Below, in pieces: positions 50,458-59,800 of a DNA stretch of 64,000 bases. How positions within the stretch are numbered: position 1 is the stretch's first letter; each line of letters starts with the position of its first letter. Source of the DNA: Acidipropionibacterium thoenii DSM 20276 (GTDB taxonomy: Bacteria; Actinomycetota; Actinomycetes; Propionibacteriales; Propionibacteriaceae); contig NZ_AUHZ01000007.1 in assembly GCF_000423445.1 (NCBI RefSeq), positions 1 through 64,000 on the forward strand, given 5' to 3'. The notes under the pieces were generated by a model, which was not told where the DNA came from, did not search any database, and worked only from the letters and a program-made list of their open reading frames with translations. A program made the translations under genes and the position numbers.

Positions 50458-50473
50458 TGTGACTTCGGTCACA
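50458..50473. promoter_or_regulatory. Perfect CRP/GlxR-type operator TGTGACTTCGGTCACA upstream of nrdJ
   Basis: It matches TGTGA-N6-TCACA at all ten fixed positions and is embedded in a longer inverted repeat GATGTGAC-TTCG-GTCACATC (50456-50475). It is centred 61 bases before the nrdJ start. The TTCG loop would also make a stable RNA hairpin, so an RNA role cannot be excluded. Confidence 0.6.
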
Positions 50474-50526
50474 TCTGATCCACTACCAACCAACAAATCG
50501 TCGTCAGACGAGGTGAGGGAAAGCTC

Positions 50527-53391
50527 ATGACTGAGACCAAGACGGCGTCGCGCAGGGCGACACCGGCCCCCTCGGGCCTGCATGTCCGAAGGGTGTTCAG
50601 CACCGAGGGGGTGCACCCCTACGACGAGGTCAGCTGGCAGCGTCGCGATGTGGTCCAGAAGAACTGGCGCACCGGAGAGGTCGTCTTCGAGCAGCGCGGT
50701 GTCGAGTTCCCCGACTTCTGGAGTGTGAACGCCTCCACCATCGTCACCAACAAGTACTTCCGTGGCGCACTGGGCACCCCGGATCGTGAGGACAGTCTCA
50801 AGACGCTGATCGACCGGGTCGTCAGGAGCTATCTGAGGGCGGGTCAGGACAACGGCTACTTCGCCTCCGCCAAGGACGCCAAGGTCTACTCCGAGGAACT
50901 CACCTGGCTGCTGGTCCACCAGTACTTCAGCTTCAACTCGCCGGTCTGGTTCAACGTCGGCACCACCAGCCCCCAGCAGGTCAGCGCCTGCTTCATCCTG
51001 TCGGTCGATGACTCGATGGAGTCGATCCTCAACTGGTACACCGAGGAAGGTTTCATCTTCAAGGGAGGATCCGGGGCCGGGGTCAACATCTCGAGGATCC
51101 GTTCCTCCAAGGAGCTGCTCTCCTCGGGCGGCACCGCCTCGGGTCCGGTCTCCTTCATGCGTGGCGCCGATGCCTCGGCAGGCACCATCAAGTCCGGCGG
51201 CGCCACCCGCCGAGCGGCCAAGATGGTCGTGCTGGACGTCGACCACCCCGACATCGAGGAGTTCGTCGAGACCAAGGCCCGCGAGGAGGACAAGATCCGC
51301 GCCCTGCGGGATGCCGGTTTCGACATGGAGATCGGTGGCCGCGACATGGCCTCGGTGCAGTACCAGAACGCCAACAACTCGGTGCGCGTCAACGACAAGT
51401 TCATGCACGCGGTCGAGAAGGGGGAGAAGTTCGGGCTGACCTCCCGGATCCACCCCGGACAGGTCATCGAGGAGATCGACGCCCGTCAGCTGTTCGGCAA
51501 GATCGCCAAGGCCGCCTGGGAGTGCGCCGATCCCGGCGTGCAGTACGACGACACCATCAACTCCTGGCACACCGATCCGAACTCGGGGCGGATCAACGCC
51601 TCCAACCCCTGCTCGGAGTACATGAGCCTGGACAACTCCTCGTGCAACCTGGCCAGCCTCAACCTGCTGAAGTTCGTCGGCGAGGATGAGGTCTTCGACG
51701 TCGCCCGGTTCACCCGGGCGGTGGAGATCGTCATCACCGCGATGGACATCTCGATCTGCTTCGCAGACTTTCCCACCACGTCGATCGGCCAGACCACCCG
51801 CGACTACCGCCAGCTCGGCATCGGGTACGCCAACCTGGGCGCCCTGCTGATGGCGATGGGGCTGGGATACGACTCCGAGGGGGGCCGTAACCTGGCTGCC
51901 GCCATCACCTCCCTGATGACCGGGGTGGCCTACCGGCGCAGCGCCGAACTGGCCGCTGTCGTCGGGCCCTACAACGGTTACGCGGCCAATGCCGAGCCTC
52001 ATCAGGCAGTGATGCGCAAGCACCGCGATGCCACCCGGGACGTGCACCCGATGCACACCAATGACACCACGGTGCTGGCGGCCGCCAAGGCGGAGTGGGA
52101 CAAGGTCGTGGAGCTGGGTGCTGAGAACGGCTTCCGCAACGCCCAGGCCTCGGTGCTGGCACCGACCGGGACCATCGGTTTCATGATGGACTGCGACACC
52201 ACCGGTATCGAGCCCGACTTCTCCCTGGTGAAGTTCAAGAAGATGGTCGACGGCTCCTCGATGCAGATCGTCAACCAGACCGTGCCGCGGGCGCTGGCCA
52301 ACCTCGGCTACTCCCAGGCCGACGCGGGGGAGATCGTGGCCTGGATCGCCGAGCACGGCTCGGTGATCGGGGCCCCGCACCTGGACAAGGCCCACTACGA
52401 GGTCTTCGACTGCGCGATGGGTGAGCGGGCGATCGCTCCGATGGGCCACGTCCGAATGATGGCTGCCGTCCAGCCCTTCCTGTCCGGGGCCATCTCCAAG
52501 ACGGTGAACCTGCCCGAGAGCGCCACCGTCGAGGACATCGCCGAGGTCTACCTGCAGGGTTGGAAGCTCGGCCTGAAGGCGGTGGCCGTCTACCGCGACA
52601 ACTGCAAGGTCGGCCAGCCGCTGTCGGTCGAGAAGACCGCGCAGGACAAGACCGAGGCCAAGGCCGAGCCCGAGGTGCGGATCGAGTACCGGCCGCGCCG
52701 TCAACGGCTGCCCAAGTCGCGGGCCGGTCGGACCACCAGCTTCCAGGTCGCCGGGGCCGGCGGTTACCTCACCACCGGTGCCTACCAGGACGGCAGGCTG
52801 GGCGAGATCTTCCTCAAGCTCGGCAAGCAGGGTTCCACCCTGGCCGGGGCGATGGATGCTTTCTCGATCGCCATCTCGATCGGTCTGCAGTACGGGGTGC
52901 CGCTGGAGAGCTTCGTGCAGAAGTTCGCCAATATGAAGTTCGAGCCGGCCGGGATGACCGACGACTCCGACATCCGGATCGCCCAGTCGATCATCGACTA
53001 CATCTTCCGACGGCTCGCCCTGGACTACCTGTCCTTCGACGAGCGGGCGGAGCTGGGCATCTACACCTCGGCCGAACGGGCTCACTACGTGGAGACCGGT
53101 TCCTACCTCTCGGAGGAGGACGAGGCGGAGCTCATCGACTCCGAGAGCCTCAAGGAGACCCCGGCCGACCGGGTCCGGGTGCATGAGGATGGGGCCACCC
53201 AGCCGGGTCTGTTCGACCCGACTCCCTCCCCCGAGCATGTCGGCGGTGCGCACACCAGCGCCGAACTGATGGAGGAGAAGCTGGGTCGTGAGGTCGACGC
53301 CCCGCTGTGCATGACCTGCGGCACCAAGATGCGTCCGTCCGGCTCCTGCTACGTCTGCGAAGGTTGCGGATCCACCAGCGGCTGCAGCTGA
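50527..53391 (+). CDS. nrdJ: Vitamin B12-dependent (class II) ribonucleoside-diphosphate reductase
   Basis: Adenosylcobalamin-dependent enzyme making deoxynucleotides with or without oxygen. 954 residues, normal for actinobacterial NrdJ. Active-site region FNSPVWFNVGTTSPQQVSACFILSV with the first redox Cys, ASNPCSEYMSLDNSSCNLASLNLL with the thiyl and partner residues, and APTGTIGFMMDCDTTGIEP. The C-terminal zinc-like cysteines CMTCGTKM, CYVCEGCG and final SGCS are the shuttle tail. ATG 50527 has GAGGTGAGGGAA upstream. Likely repressed by NrdR, and possibly under a CRP-type regulator. Confidence 0.96.
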   Translation: MTETKTASRRATPAPSGLHVRRVFSTEGVHPYDEVSWQRRDVVQKNWRTGEVVFEQRGVEFPDFWSVNASTIVTNKYFRGALGTPDREDSLKTLIDRVVRSYLRAGQDNGYFASAKDAKVYSEELTWLLVHQYFSFNSPVWFNVGTTSPQQVSACFILSVDDSMESILNWYTEEGFIFKGGSGAGVNISRIRSSKELLSSGGTASGPVSFMRGADASAGTIKSGGATRRAAKMVVLDVDHPDIEEFVETKAREEDKIRALRDAGFDMEIGGRDMASVQYQNANNSVRVNDKFMHAVEKGEKFGLTSRIHPGQVIEEIDARQLFGKIAKAAWECADPGVQYDDTINSWHTDPNSGRINASNPCSEYMSLDNSSCNLASLNLLKFVGEDEVFDVARFTRAVEIVITAMDISICFADFPTTSIGQTTRDYRQLGIGYANLGALLMAMGLGYDSEGGRNLAAAITSLMTGVAYRRSAELAAVVGPYNGYAANAEPHQAVMRKHRDATRDVHPMHTNDTTVLAAAKAEWDKVVELGAENGFRNAQASVLAPTGTIGFMMDCDTTGIEPDFSLVKFKKMVDGSSMQIVNQTVPRALANLGYSQADAGEIVAWIAEHGSVIGAPHLDKAHYEVFDCAMGERAIAPMGHVRMMAAVQPFLSGAISKTVNLPESATVEDIAEVYLQGWKLGLKAVAVYRDNCKVGQPLSVEKTAQDKTEAKAEPEVRIEYRPRRQRLPKSRAGRTTSFQVAGAGGYLTTGAYQDGRLGEIFLKLGKQGSTLAGAMDAFSIAISIGLQYGVPLESFVQKFANMKFEPAGMTDDSDIRIAQSIIDYIFRRLALDYLSFDERAELGIYTSAERAHYVETGSYLSEEDEAELIDSESLKETPADRVRVHEDGATQPGLFDPTPSPEHVGGAHTSAELMEEKLGREVDAPLCMTCGTKMRPSGSCYVCEGCGSTSGCS

Positions 53392-53404
53392 TCTGTGACT
53401 GACC

Positions 53405-53455
53405 GGCCCGGTGCCGGACCATGGCCCCGCTGCGGCCATGATCCGACACCGGGCC
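53405..53455. terminator. Long stem-loop after nrdJ
   Basis: 22-base arms (53405-53426 and 53434-53455) beginning GGCCCGGTG and ending CACCGGGCC are separated by seven bases. Two positions are A/C mismatches in the plus-strand RNA but would be G-U pairs in the opposite strand. It lies 14 bases after the nrdJ stop. No T tract. Confidence 0.75.
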
Positions 53456-53504
53456 ACATGTTCGGGTGAGATCCGGCAGTTGTCCGAACGTCACCCAGGT
53501 GTCG

Positions 53505-53510
53505 TAAGGT
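53505..53510 (+). promoter_or_regulatory. -10 element TAAGGT seven bases before the dcd GTG
   Basis: TAAGGT fits TAnnnT and ends seven bases before GTG 53518, giving a leaderless or nearly leaderless transcript. A TTGTCC lies 19 bases upstream of it as a possible -35, slightly too far. Confidence 0.5.
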
Positions 53511-53517
53511 CGGGACC

Positions 53518-54099
53518 GTGAGCCTTCTGTCAGACCGAGAGATCCGCACCGAGATCGAGGCCGGTCACATCGTCCTGGAGCCCTACGACCCCTCGCTGAT
53601 CCAGCCCTCCAGCATCGACATCTGCCTTGACCGCTACTTCCGGCTGTTCGACAACCACAAGTACCCGATGATCGACCCGGCGCAGAACCAGCCGGAGCTC
53701 ACCCACCAGGTGGAGGAGTCGATCGAGGAGCCCTTCGTGCTGCACCCCGGGGAGTTCGTGCTGGCGGCCACCAAGGAGAAGGTCACCATTCCCGATCACC
53801 TGTCAGCACGGCTCGAGGGCAAGTCCTCGTTGGGTCGGCTGGGCCTGCTCACGCACTCCACCGCCGGCTTCATCGACCCTGGCTTCAGCGGCCACGTCAC
53901 TCTGGAACTGTCCAACGTGGCCACCCTGCCGATTGCACTGTGGCCCGGGATGAAGATCGGCCAGCTGTGCTTCTTCGCGCTGTCCAGCCCGGCCGAGCAC
54001 CCCTACGGATCCGACCCCTCGACCGCCAACAGGTACCAGGGCCAGCGCGGCCCGACCCCCAGCCGTTCCTGGCAGAACTTCTACCGCAGCGCCTTCTGA
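53518..54099 (+). CDS. dcd: dCTP deaminase (possibly bifunctional dCTP deaminase/dUTPase)
   Basis: Converts dCTP to dUTP and, in the actinobacterial bifunctional type, on to dUMP for thymidylate synthesis. 193 residues. Trimer-type active site: [36 protein letters not shown] with the catalytic Glu, then MKIGQLCFF and the C-terminal [13 protein letters not shown]. The sequence is close to the mycobacterial enzyme, which does both reactions; that property is inferred. Follows nrdJ, consistent with a deoxynucleotide cluster. Confidence 0.94.
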   Translation: MSLLSDREIRTEIEAGHIVLEPYDPSLIQPSSIDICLDRYFRLFDNHKYPMIDPAQNQPELTHQVEESIEEPFVLHPGEFVLAATKEKVTIPDHLSARLEGKSSLGRLGLLTHSTAGFIDPGFSGHVTLELSNVATLPIALWPGMKIGQLCFFALSSPAEHPYGSDPSTANRYQGQRGPTPSRSWQNFYRSAF

Positions 54100-54103
54100 A
54101 CCG

Positions 54104-55081
54104 ATGGACGAGGCAGCAGACTTCGACTTCGACCTGGACCGCTCCACCGACCAGGCCTGGTCGGGGTTCGCCGAGCGTCTGGCCGAGGTGATCTCTGTCA
54201 TCGATGACGGCGGCGTCCTCACGATCGGGACGCCCGCCACGGGCGAGGACCAGGCCCCCTTCGTCCGGTTCACCCAGCACGAACCGGCCCCCGGCGACCC
54301 CCACCCCGATGCCGCGGTCGGCGAGGCCATGGTGCTCGCCGAGGCCTCCGGCAGCGCCAGCCTGGCCGAGGCCCATCAGCTGTCCGGGGCCCAGCTGGAG
54401 GAGTTGGATGCCCTGGGCTGGCAGTCACCGGCTGCCGACGGCCCCCGGCCCTGCGCCAACTTCTGGGTGGACCGGGGCCAGGACCGCAGCGACGAACTGG
54501 CCGAGCTGGCCGTGCGCACCCTGCGCAGCGTCTTCGGCGTCCAGCACCCGGTCTTCCTGGCCCCCGACCAGCTGGCGGAGATCCTCCAACCGGGCTCCCC
54601 GGCCCCCCACGAGACACCCGCCGGGCCGGTGACGGTGCCGGCCGTGATGCCGCTGAGTCGCAGTCGGCTCGACGAGATGGTCGCGGCCGAACTGACCGAG
54701 ATGTTCGGCCACCCGCCGGTCTGCGACGCCGAGGGGGATTTCGCCATCCGGGTGGGTTCCACGATGGTCTTCATCCGCAGCACCCCCGATGCCGAGGAGT
54801 TGCTGCTGTTCTCGGCCATCGTCCACGACGTCGAGGGCCGGTCCAGGGCCGTCGAGGTGCTCAACGACCTCAATGTGGCCTCCCGCTACGGCCGTTTCGC
54901 CCTGCACCAGGACCGGGTCTTCGTCACCATGTCACTGATGTGCCGGCCCTTCGTGGCCGAACATCTGCGCCAGGGAGTCCGCATCATGTCCGAGCTGGCC
55001 GACGGCATCGATGACGAACTGGCCCGCAAACTTCGGGGCCGGACAACCTTCGAGTCTCCGGACACCGGCAACGCCGGGTGA
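54104..55081 (+). CDS. YbjN / TY-Chap-like domain protein
   Basis: 325 residues, soluble. Two parts are visible. The N-terminal half (to about 165) has FVRFTQHEP, a Gly/Ala/Ser-rich loop and LDALGWQSP. The C-terminal half (about 185-310) has MVAAELTEMFGHPPVCDAEGDFAIRVGSTMVFIRS, FSAIVHDVEGRSRAVEVLNDLNVASRYGRF and MSLMCRPFVAEHLRQGV. The second part fits YbjN-type chaperone-fold domains related to type III chaperones; actinobacterial proteins of this plan have been called TY-Chap. Function unknown. ATG 54104 is four bases after dcd, so they are co-transcribed. Confidence 0.7.
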   Translation: MDEAADFDFDLDRSTDQAWSGFAERLAEVISVIDDGGVLTIGTPATGEDQAPFVRFTQHEPAPGDPHPDAAVGEAMVLAEASGSASLAEAHQLSGAQLEELDALGWQSPAADGPRPCANFWVDRGQDRSDELAELAVRTLRSVFGVQHPVFLAPDQLAEILQPGSPAPHETPAGPVTVPAVMPLSRSRLDEMVAAELTEMFGHPPVCDAEGDFAIRVGSTMVFIRSTPDAEELLLFSAIVHDVEGRSRAVEVLNDLNVASRYGRFALHQDRVFVTMSLMCRPFVAEHLRQGVRIMSELADGIDDELARKLRGRTTFESPDTGNAG

Positions 55082-55112
55082 GATAATGGCGCTGTCCTGC
55101 ACAGCTCATCGG

Positions 55113-55144
55113 GTACACATGGAGGTGTACGTGATAACCGTACA
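55113..55144. repeat. Overlapping inverted repeats upstream of the universal stress protein gene
   Basis: GTACAC-N6-GTGTAC at 55113-55130 overlaps TGTAC-N9-GTACA at 55126-55144, sharing the middle arm. They lie about 60-90 bases before the ATG of the stress-protein gene, a normal operator position. No regulator can be named. Confidence 0.4.
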
Positions 55145-55202
55145 GAGATGACGGGACGCCACCGAGGTTGTTCCGCCGGTACCTCTTCGAAGGAGGATGG
55201 TC

Positions 55203-56087
55203 ATGTCCACAGACACCCCTCGCACCGCATTGGTGATCGCTGGAGTCGACGGCTCCGATGATGGCATTCGCGCGGCGAGATATGCCGCTGGTCAGGCCGA
55301 CGAGTTGGACGCCGACCTGCTCATCCTGCACGCCGTCGATGACGCTGCAGTGGCTGGAGCCTGGGGGGTCGTCTACGACCCCACCGCCCTCCAGCAGGCC
55401 GGCCAGGTCGTCGTCGACGAGGCCCGGGCCCAGGCCATCGATGCCGGTGCCGATGAGTCGCGCACCCACGCTCAGGTGGTGCTCGGAAATCCCGCCGCGG
55501 TGCTGGCCGACCGCAGCCGCCAGGCTGACATGATCGTGGTCGGCAGGCGTGCCGCCAGCGGCCTGGAACGGATGTTCGTCGGGTCCACCTCGGTGGCGGT
55601 GGCCGGTATGTCGGCCTGCCCGGTGGTCGTCATCTCGCGCGCCTCCACTCCCGACCCGGTGGGCGGAAAGCACCAGTTGGCGGTCGCGATCGGACGCCAG
55701 ACCACCGGCACGGCAGCGTTGCGCTACGGCTTCGAGGAGGCCCAGCGGCAGAAGGCCGAACTCGTCGTCGTCACGGTCGCTCCCGCCCTGCCGGCGGGCT
55801 CCGCCGGCGGGTACAAGCTCACCGATGAGGCCAGCCAGGCATTCGTGGCCGAGAACCAGAGCCATGTCGACAGCTTCGTCGATCCCCTCAAGGCCGAGTT
55901 CCCCGACGTCAGCATCACCACCAAGGTGCTTCTCGGTCATCCCGTCGACGAGCTGGTCAAGGTCTCCGAGTCGGTCGATCTGCTGGTCGTCGGGATGAAG
56001 CGTCACCCGATCCTCGGGTGGACCGCCGGGGGAGTGATCCGCGGCGTGATGGCCCACTCCAGGGCGCCACTGGCCATCGTTCACTGA
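55203..56087 (+). CDS. Universal stress protein with two UspA domains
   Basis: 294-residue tandem UspA protein, a form common in actinobacteria and linked to hypoxia or dormancy. Domain 1 (about residues 10-145): VIAGVDGSDDGIRAARYAA, and the ATP-binding end GRRAASGLERMFVGSTSVAVAGMSACPVVV. Domain 2 (about 160-294): VAIGRQTTGTAALRYGFEEA ... VVGMKRHPILGWTAGGVIRGVMAHSRAPLAIVH. The G-2x-G-9x-G-S/T pattern is clearer in domain 1 (GRRAASG). ATG 55203 with AAGGAGG in front; an ATG at 55197 is too close to it. Confidence 0.92.
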   Translation: MSTDTPRTALVIAGVDGSDDGIRAARYAAGQADELDADLLILHAVDDAAVAGAWGVVYDPTALQQAGQVVVDEARAQAIDAGADESRTHAQVVLGNPAAVLADRSRQADMIVVGRRAASGLERMFVGSTSVAVAGMSACPVVVISRASTPDPVGGKHQLAVAIGRQTTGTAALRYGFEEAQRQKAELVVVTVAPALPAGSAGGYKLTDEASQAFVAENQSHVDSFVDPLKAEFPDVSITTKVLLGHPVDELVKVSESVDLLVVGMKRHPILGWTAGGVIRGVMAHSRAPLAIVH

Positions 56088-56153
56088 GGGGGGCCGGGCA
56101 AGAAATCCCCTGATGCGGCCGGCCGTCGGGAGCCTGGCTCGCCGCGTTACCCA

Positions 56154-56159
56154 TAAGCT
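56154..56159 (+). promoter_or_regulatory. -10 element TAAGCT six bases before the DUF1707 gene
   Basis: TAAGCT ends six bases before ATG 56166. Same spacing as at 20400 and 36937, so a leaderless transcript is likely. Confidence 0.5.
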
Positions 56160-56165
56160 GGTGGC

Positions 56166-56801
56166 ATGAGCGATGAGCAGTCCCGGATCCGAGCCGGCTA
56201 CCCGGAGCGAGAGGCGACGTTGTCGCAGCTGGGGGATGCCTTCGCCTCGGGCTACCTCGACCAGCAGGAGTTCGACGATCGCAGTACCGCGGCCACCCGC
56301 GCCCGGTTCCGTCAGGACTTGGTGGGGCTCACCGCGGACCTTCCGCATCAGCTGGCTGCACCCGACCGGGAGCCGGGTGTCCCGGCCACCCGGGTGAGGA
56401 TGGCCCCCGACGATGCCGCCGCCCGCCATGAGAACATCGTCGCGGTCTTCGGCGGTGCCCAGCGCCAGGCGGACTGGATCGCGCCCTCCCGGGGCACCGT
56501 GACGGCTGTCTTCGGAGGGGTCTCACTGGACCTGAGGCAGTGCGTCTGGCCGGCCGACGGACAGATCGAGATCACCTGTTTCGTGGCCTTCGGGGGAGCC
56601 GAGATCAAGGTTCCCGAGGGCGTCCGGGTGGTCAACCAGGTGGTGCCGATCTTCGGAGGGGCCGGCTCGGACGGGCTGCGGCCGGCACGGACCGGCCCGG
56701 TACTGGTGCTCAAGGGAATGGCGGTCTTCGGCGGGATCGGGGTCACCGGCCCCGATGCCGCCGGTCAGTTGGGCAGCCACCGAGCCGGTGCTGCGAGGTG
56801 A
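56166..56801 (+). CDS. DUF1707 / LiaF-like C-terminal domain protein
   Basis: 211 residues. The N-terminal DUF1707 (SHOCT-like) domain: IRAGYPEREATLSQLGDAFASGYLDQQEFDDRSTAATRARFRQDLVGLTADLP. The C-terminal part resembles the LiaF/VraT-type cell-wall-stress domain with repeated AVFGG motifs (VAVFGGAQR, TAVFGGVSLDLR, AFGGAEIKVPEGVRV, PIFGGAGSDG, AVFGGIGV), which form a right-handed beta structure. No membrane helix is seen, unlike LiaF itself. Probably an envelope-stress accessory or regulatory protein; partner unknown. Confidence 0.8.
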   Translation: MSDEQSRIRAGYPEREATLSQLGDAFASGYLDQQEFDDRSTAATRARFRQDLVGLTADLPHQLAAPDREPGVPATRVRMAPDDAAARHENIVAVFGGAQRQADWIAPSRGTVTAVFGGVSLDLRQCVWPADGQIEITCFVAFGGAEIKVPEGVRVVNQVVPIFGGAGSDGLRPARTGPVLVLKGMAVFGGIGVTGPDAAGQLGSHRAGAAR

Positions 56802-56833
56802 ACTGGTCGGAACCGGTGAACCGGACACCCGGG

Positions 56834-56839
56834 TAGGCT
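56834..56839 (+). promoter_or_regulatory. -10 element TAGGCT nine bases before the hrpA ATG
   Basis: TAGGCT ends nine bases before ATG 56849. The intervening GAGAAGG could still act as a weak ribosome site, so leaderless translation is only one possibility. Confidence 0.4.
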
Positions 56840-56848
56840 GAGAAGGTC

Positions 56849-59800
56849 ATGCCAACACACCAGTCAGCCCTGGAGGGCGTGCTGCCCGAGGGTGGCGTCA
56901 TCAGCTTCGACACCGACCTGCCGATCGCTGCCCACGCCGACGAGATCGCCGACCTCATCGCCCACCACCAGGTCGTGGTGGTCGCCGGGGAGACGGGCTC
57001 GGGCAAGACCACCCAGCTACCCAAGATCTGCCTGGCCCTGGGACGCCGTCACATCGCCCACACCCAGCCCCGCCGGATCGCGGCCCGCAGCGTCGCCGAG
57101 CGGATCGCCGATGAGATGGCCGTCGAGATCGGCGACCTGGTCGGCTACCAGGTCCGCTTCACCAAACGCGCCGGCCGTGCCACCGCGCTCACCGTGATGA
57201 CCGATGGGGTACTGCTCGCCGAGATCTCCCACGACCGGCTCCTGCGCGGCCACGACACCATCATCATCGACGAGGCCCACGAGCGCAGCCTCAATATCGA
57301 CTTCCTGCTGGGCTACCTCAAGCAGCTGCTGCCCCGGCGCCCCGACCTCAAGGTGATCATCACCTCGGCCACCATCGACACCGCGCGGTTCTCCGCCCAT
57401 TTCAACGATGCCCCGGTCATCGAGGTCTCCGGACGCAGCTATCCGGTCGAGATCCGCTACCGCCCGCTGGATCCCGCCGAGAACCTGCGGGACACCGACG
57501 AGGATGACGAGATCGACGACCTCGACGAGCAGGCGGACGCCAGCCGGACCGATTCCAGCCGGCCCGCTGCCGCCCGCCGAGGGTCTGCCAGGAACCCGGC
57601 CGGGGGTGGCGGCGCCGTGGCCGCCGCCGGCCCTCCCATCGACCAGGCCACCGGCATCTGCCAGGCCGTCCAGGAGCTGTGCCGCGAGGGGAATGGCGAC
57701 ATCCTGGTCTTCCTCGCCGGGGAGCGCGACATCCGCGACGCCGCCGATGCCCTCACCGACCTCACGGCCCATGACCGCAGGCTGGCCGGTACCGAGATCC
57801 TCCCGCTGTTCGCGCGGTTGTCGGCCGCCGAGCAGCATCGCGTCTTCACCTCCCATCCGGGACGTCGGATCGTGCTGGCCACCAACGTCGCAGAGACCTC
57901 GCTGACGGTGCCGGGGATCCGCTACGTCATCGACCCCGGCACAGCACGGATCTCCCGCTACTTCACGCGCACCCGGGTCCAGCGGCTGCCCATCGAACCG
58001 ATCTCCCAGGCCTCGGCCAATCAGCGCGCCGGACGGTGCGGCCGCGTCGCCCCAGGTATCTGCATACGGCTGTACTCCCAGCAGGACTTCGAGTCGCGCC
58101 CCGAGTTCACCGAGCCCGAGATCCTGCGCACCAACCTGGCCGCTGTGATCCTCCAGATGGCCCAGGCCCGGCTGGGCGCCATCACCGACTTCCCCTTCGT
58201 CGAGCCCCCCGACCACTCCCAGGTCTCCGATGGCATCCGGCTGCTCGACGAACTGGGTGCCCTCAAACCGGGCCATCGCGAGGAACCGCGTCTGACCCGG
58301 ATCGGCCACCAGCTGGCCACCATGCCCGTCGACCCCAGGCTGGGTCGGATGATCCTGGAAGGGGCCCGGCAGCACGCCCTGGCCGAGGTGCTGGTGATCG
58401 TGGCGGCACTGTCGATCCCCGACGTGCGGGAGCGCCCTGCCGACAAGCGTGAACAGGCGGACGCCTTCCACCACCGGTTCCTCACCGAGACCGGTCTGCA
58501 GCGCGCCCTGCACCCCGAGTCGGGGGACCATCAGGAGGTCGGCGGAGCGGTCGATCAGGGTGGCGACATCCTGGCGATCCACCGGCTGTGGCGCTACCTG
58601 CACCAGCAACGCAAGGAGCTGTCCGGCTCGGCCTTCCGGCGGATGTGCCACCGCGAGTTCCTCAACTATCTGCGGGTCCGTGAGTGGCAGGACCTGCACT
58701 CCCAGCTCAAGCAGATCTGCAAGGACCTCAAGCTGGAGCGCACCGCCGGCACCGCTCCGGCCGACCGGATCCTGGTCTCCCTGCTGTCGGGGCTGTTGTC
58801 CCACATCGGACTGGCCGAGGTCGCCGAGAAGTCCCGCAGCACCCGCAGCGCCGGACCCGGCCGTCGCAGGCCTCGGCAGGGGCCGCGGGAGTATCTGGGA
58901 GCTCGCGGCGCGAGGTTCGCCATCAACCCCGGCTCGGCTCTGGCGAAACACCCGCCCGAACTGGTGATGGCCGTCGAACTGGTCGAGACCAGCAGGCTGT
59001 GGGCGCGCACCGTCGCCGGGATCCAGCCCGAATGGGTGGAGGAGGTCGGGGCCCACCTTCTCAAACGGCAGTACTCCGAGCCCCACTGGGCCCAGTCCAG
59101 CGCATCGGTGGTGGCCACCGAGAGGGCCACCCTCTTCGGGGTGCCGGTGTGGGCCGACCGGCCGGTCAACTATGCCCGGATCGACCCGGTGGTGGCCCGC
59201 GAGATCTTCATCCGTTCGGCCCTGGTGGAGCGTGACTGGCGTGCCAATCACGGCTTCCTGGCCCACAACGACCGGGTCCGAGCTCAGGCCGAGGACCTCG
59301 AGGAACGCTCCCGGCAACGCGGCCTGGTCGCCGATGATGACGCGATCTTCGCCTTCTACGACCGCCGGATCCCCTCCGACATCGTCTCGGCCAGCCATTT
59401 CGACGCTTGGTGGAGACATGTCGACGATCGTCACCAACTCGATCTGTCGATCGACGACCTGGTCGATCCGGGTGCAGTGGCCGGTGAGGACTTCCCGGAT
59501 CACTGGCAGGTCGGTGAGCTGTCACTTCCGGTGCGCTACGTCTTCGACCCGGGCGCCGGCCATGACGGGGTCACCGTCACCGTGGCGCTGGCACTGCTGA
59601 ACCAGGTGCCGGCCGAGCCCTTCAGCTGGCAGGTTCCAGGGTTGCGTACCGAACTGGCCACCGAGCTGATCCGCTCGCTGCCCAAGCGGTTGCGCACCCA
59701 GTTGGTGCCGGCCCCCGACCGGGCCCGGCATGCGCTGGCCTGGTTGGCGGAGACCGGCGCGGACGGCAGGCCGCGTGCCCATCATGATCTGGAGTTCACC

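Noticed and set aside
50391-50526. Cobalamin riboswitch before nrdJ
   Set aside because: The gap is only 136 bases and shows no B12-box-like sequence; only the CRP-type palindrome stands out.
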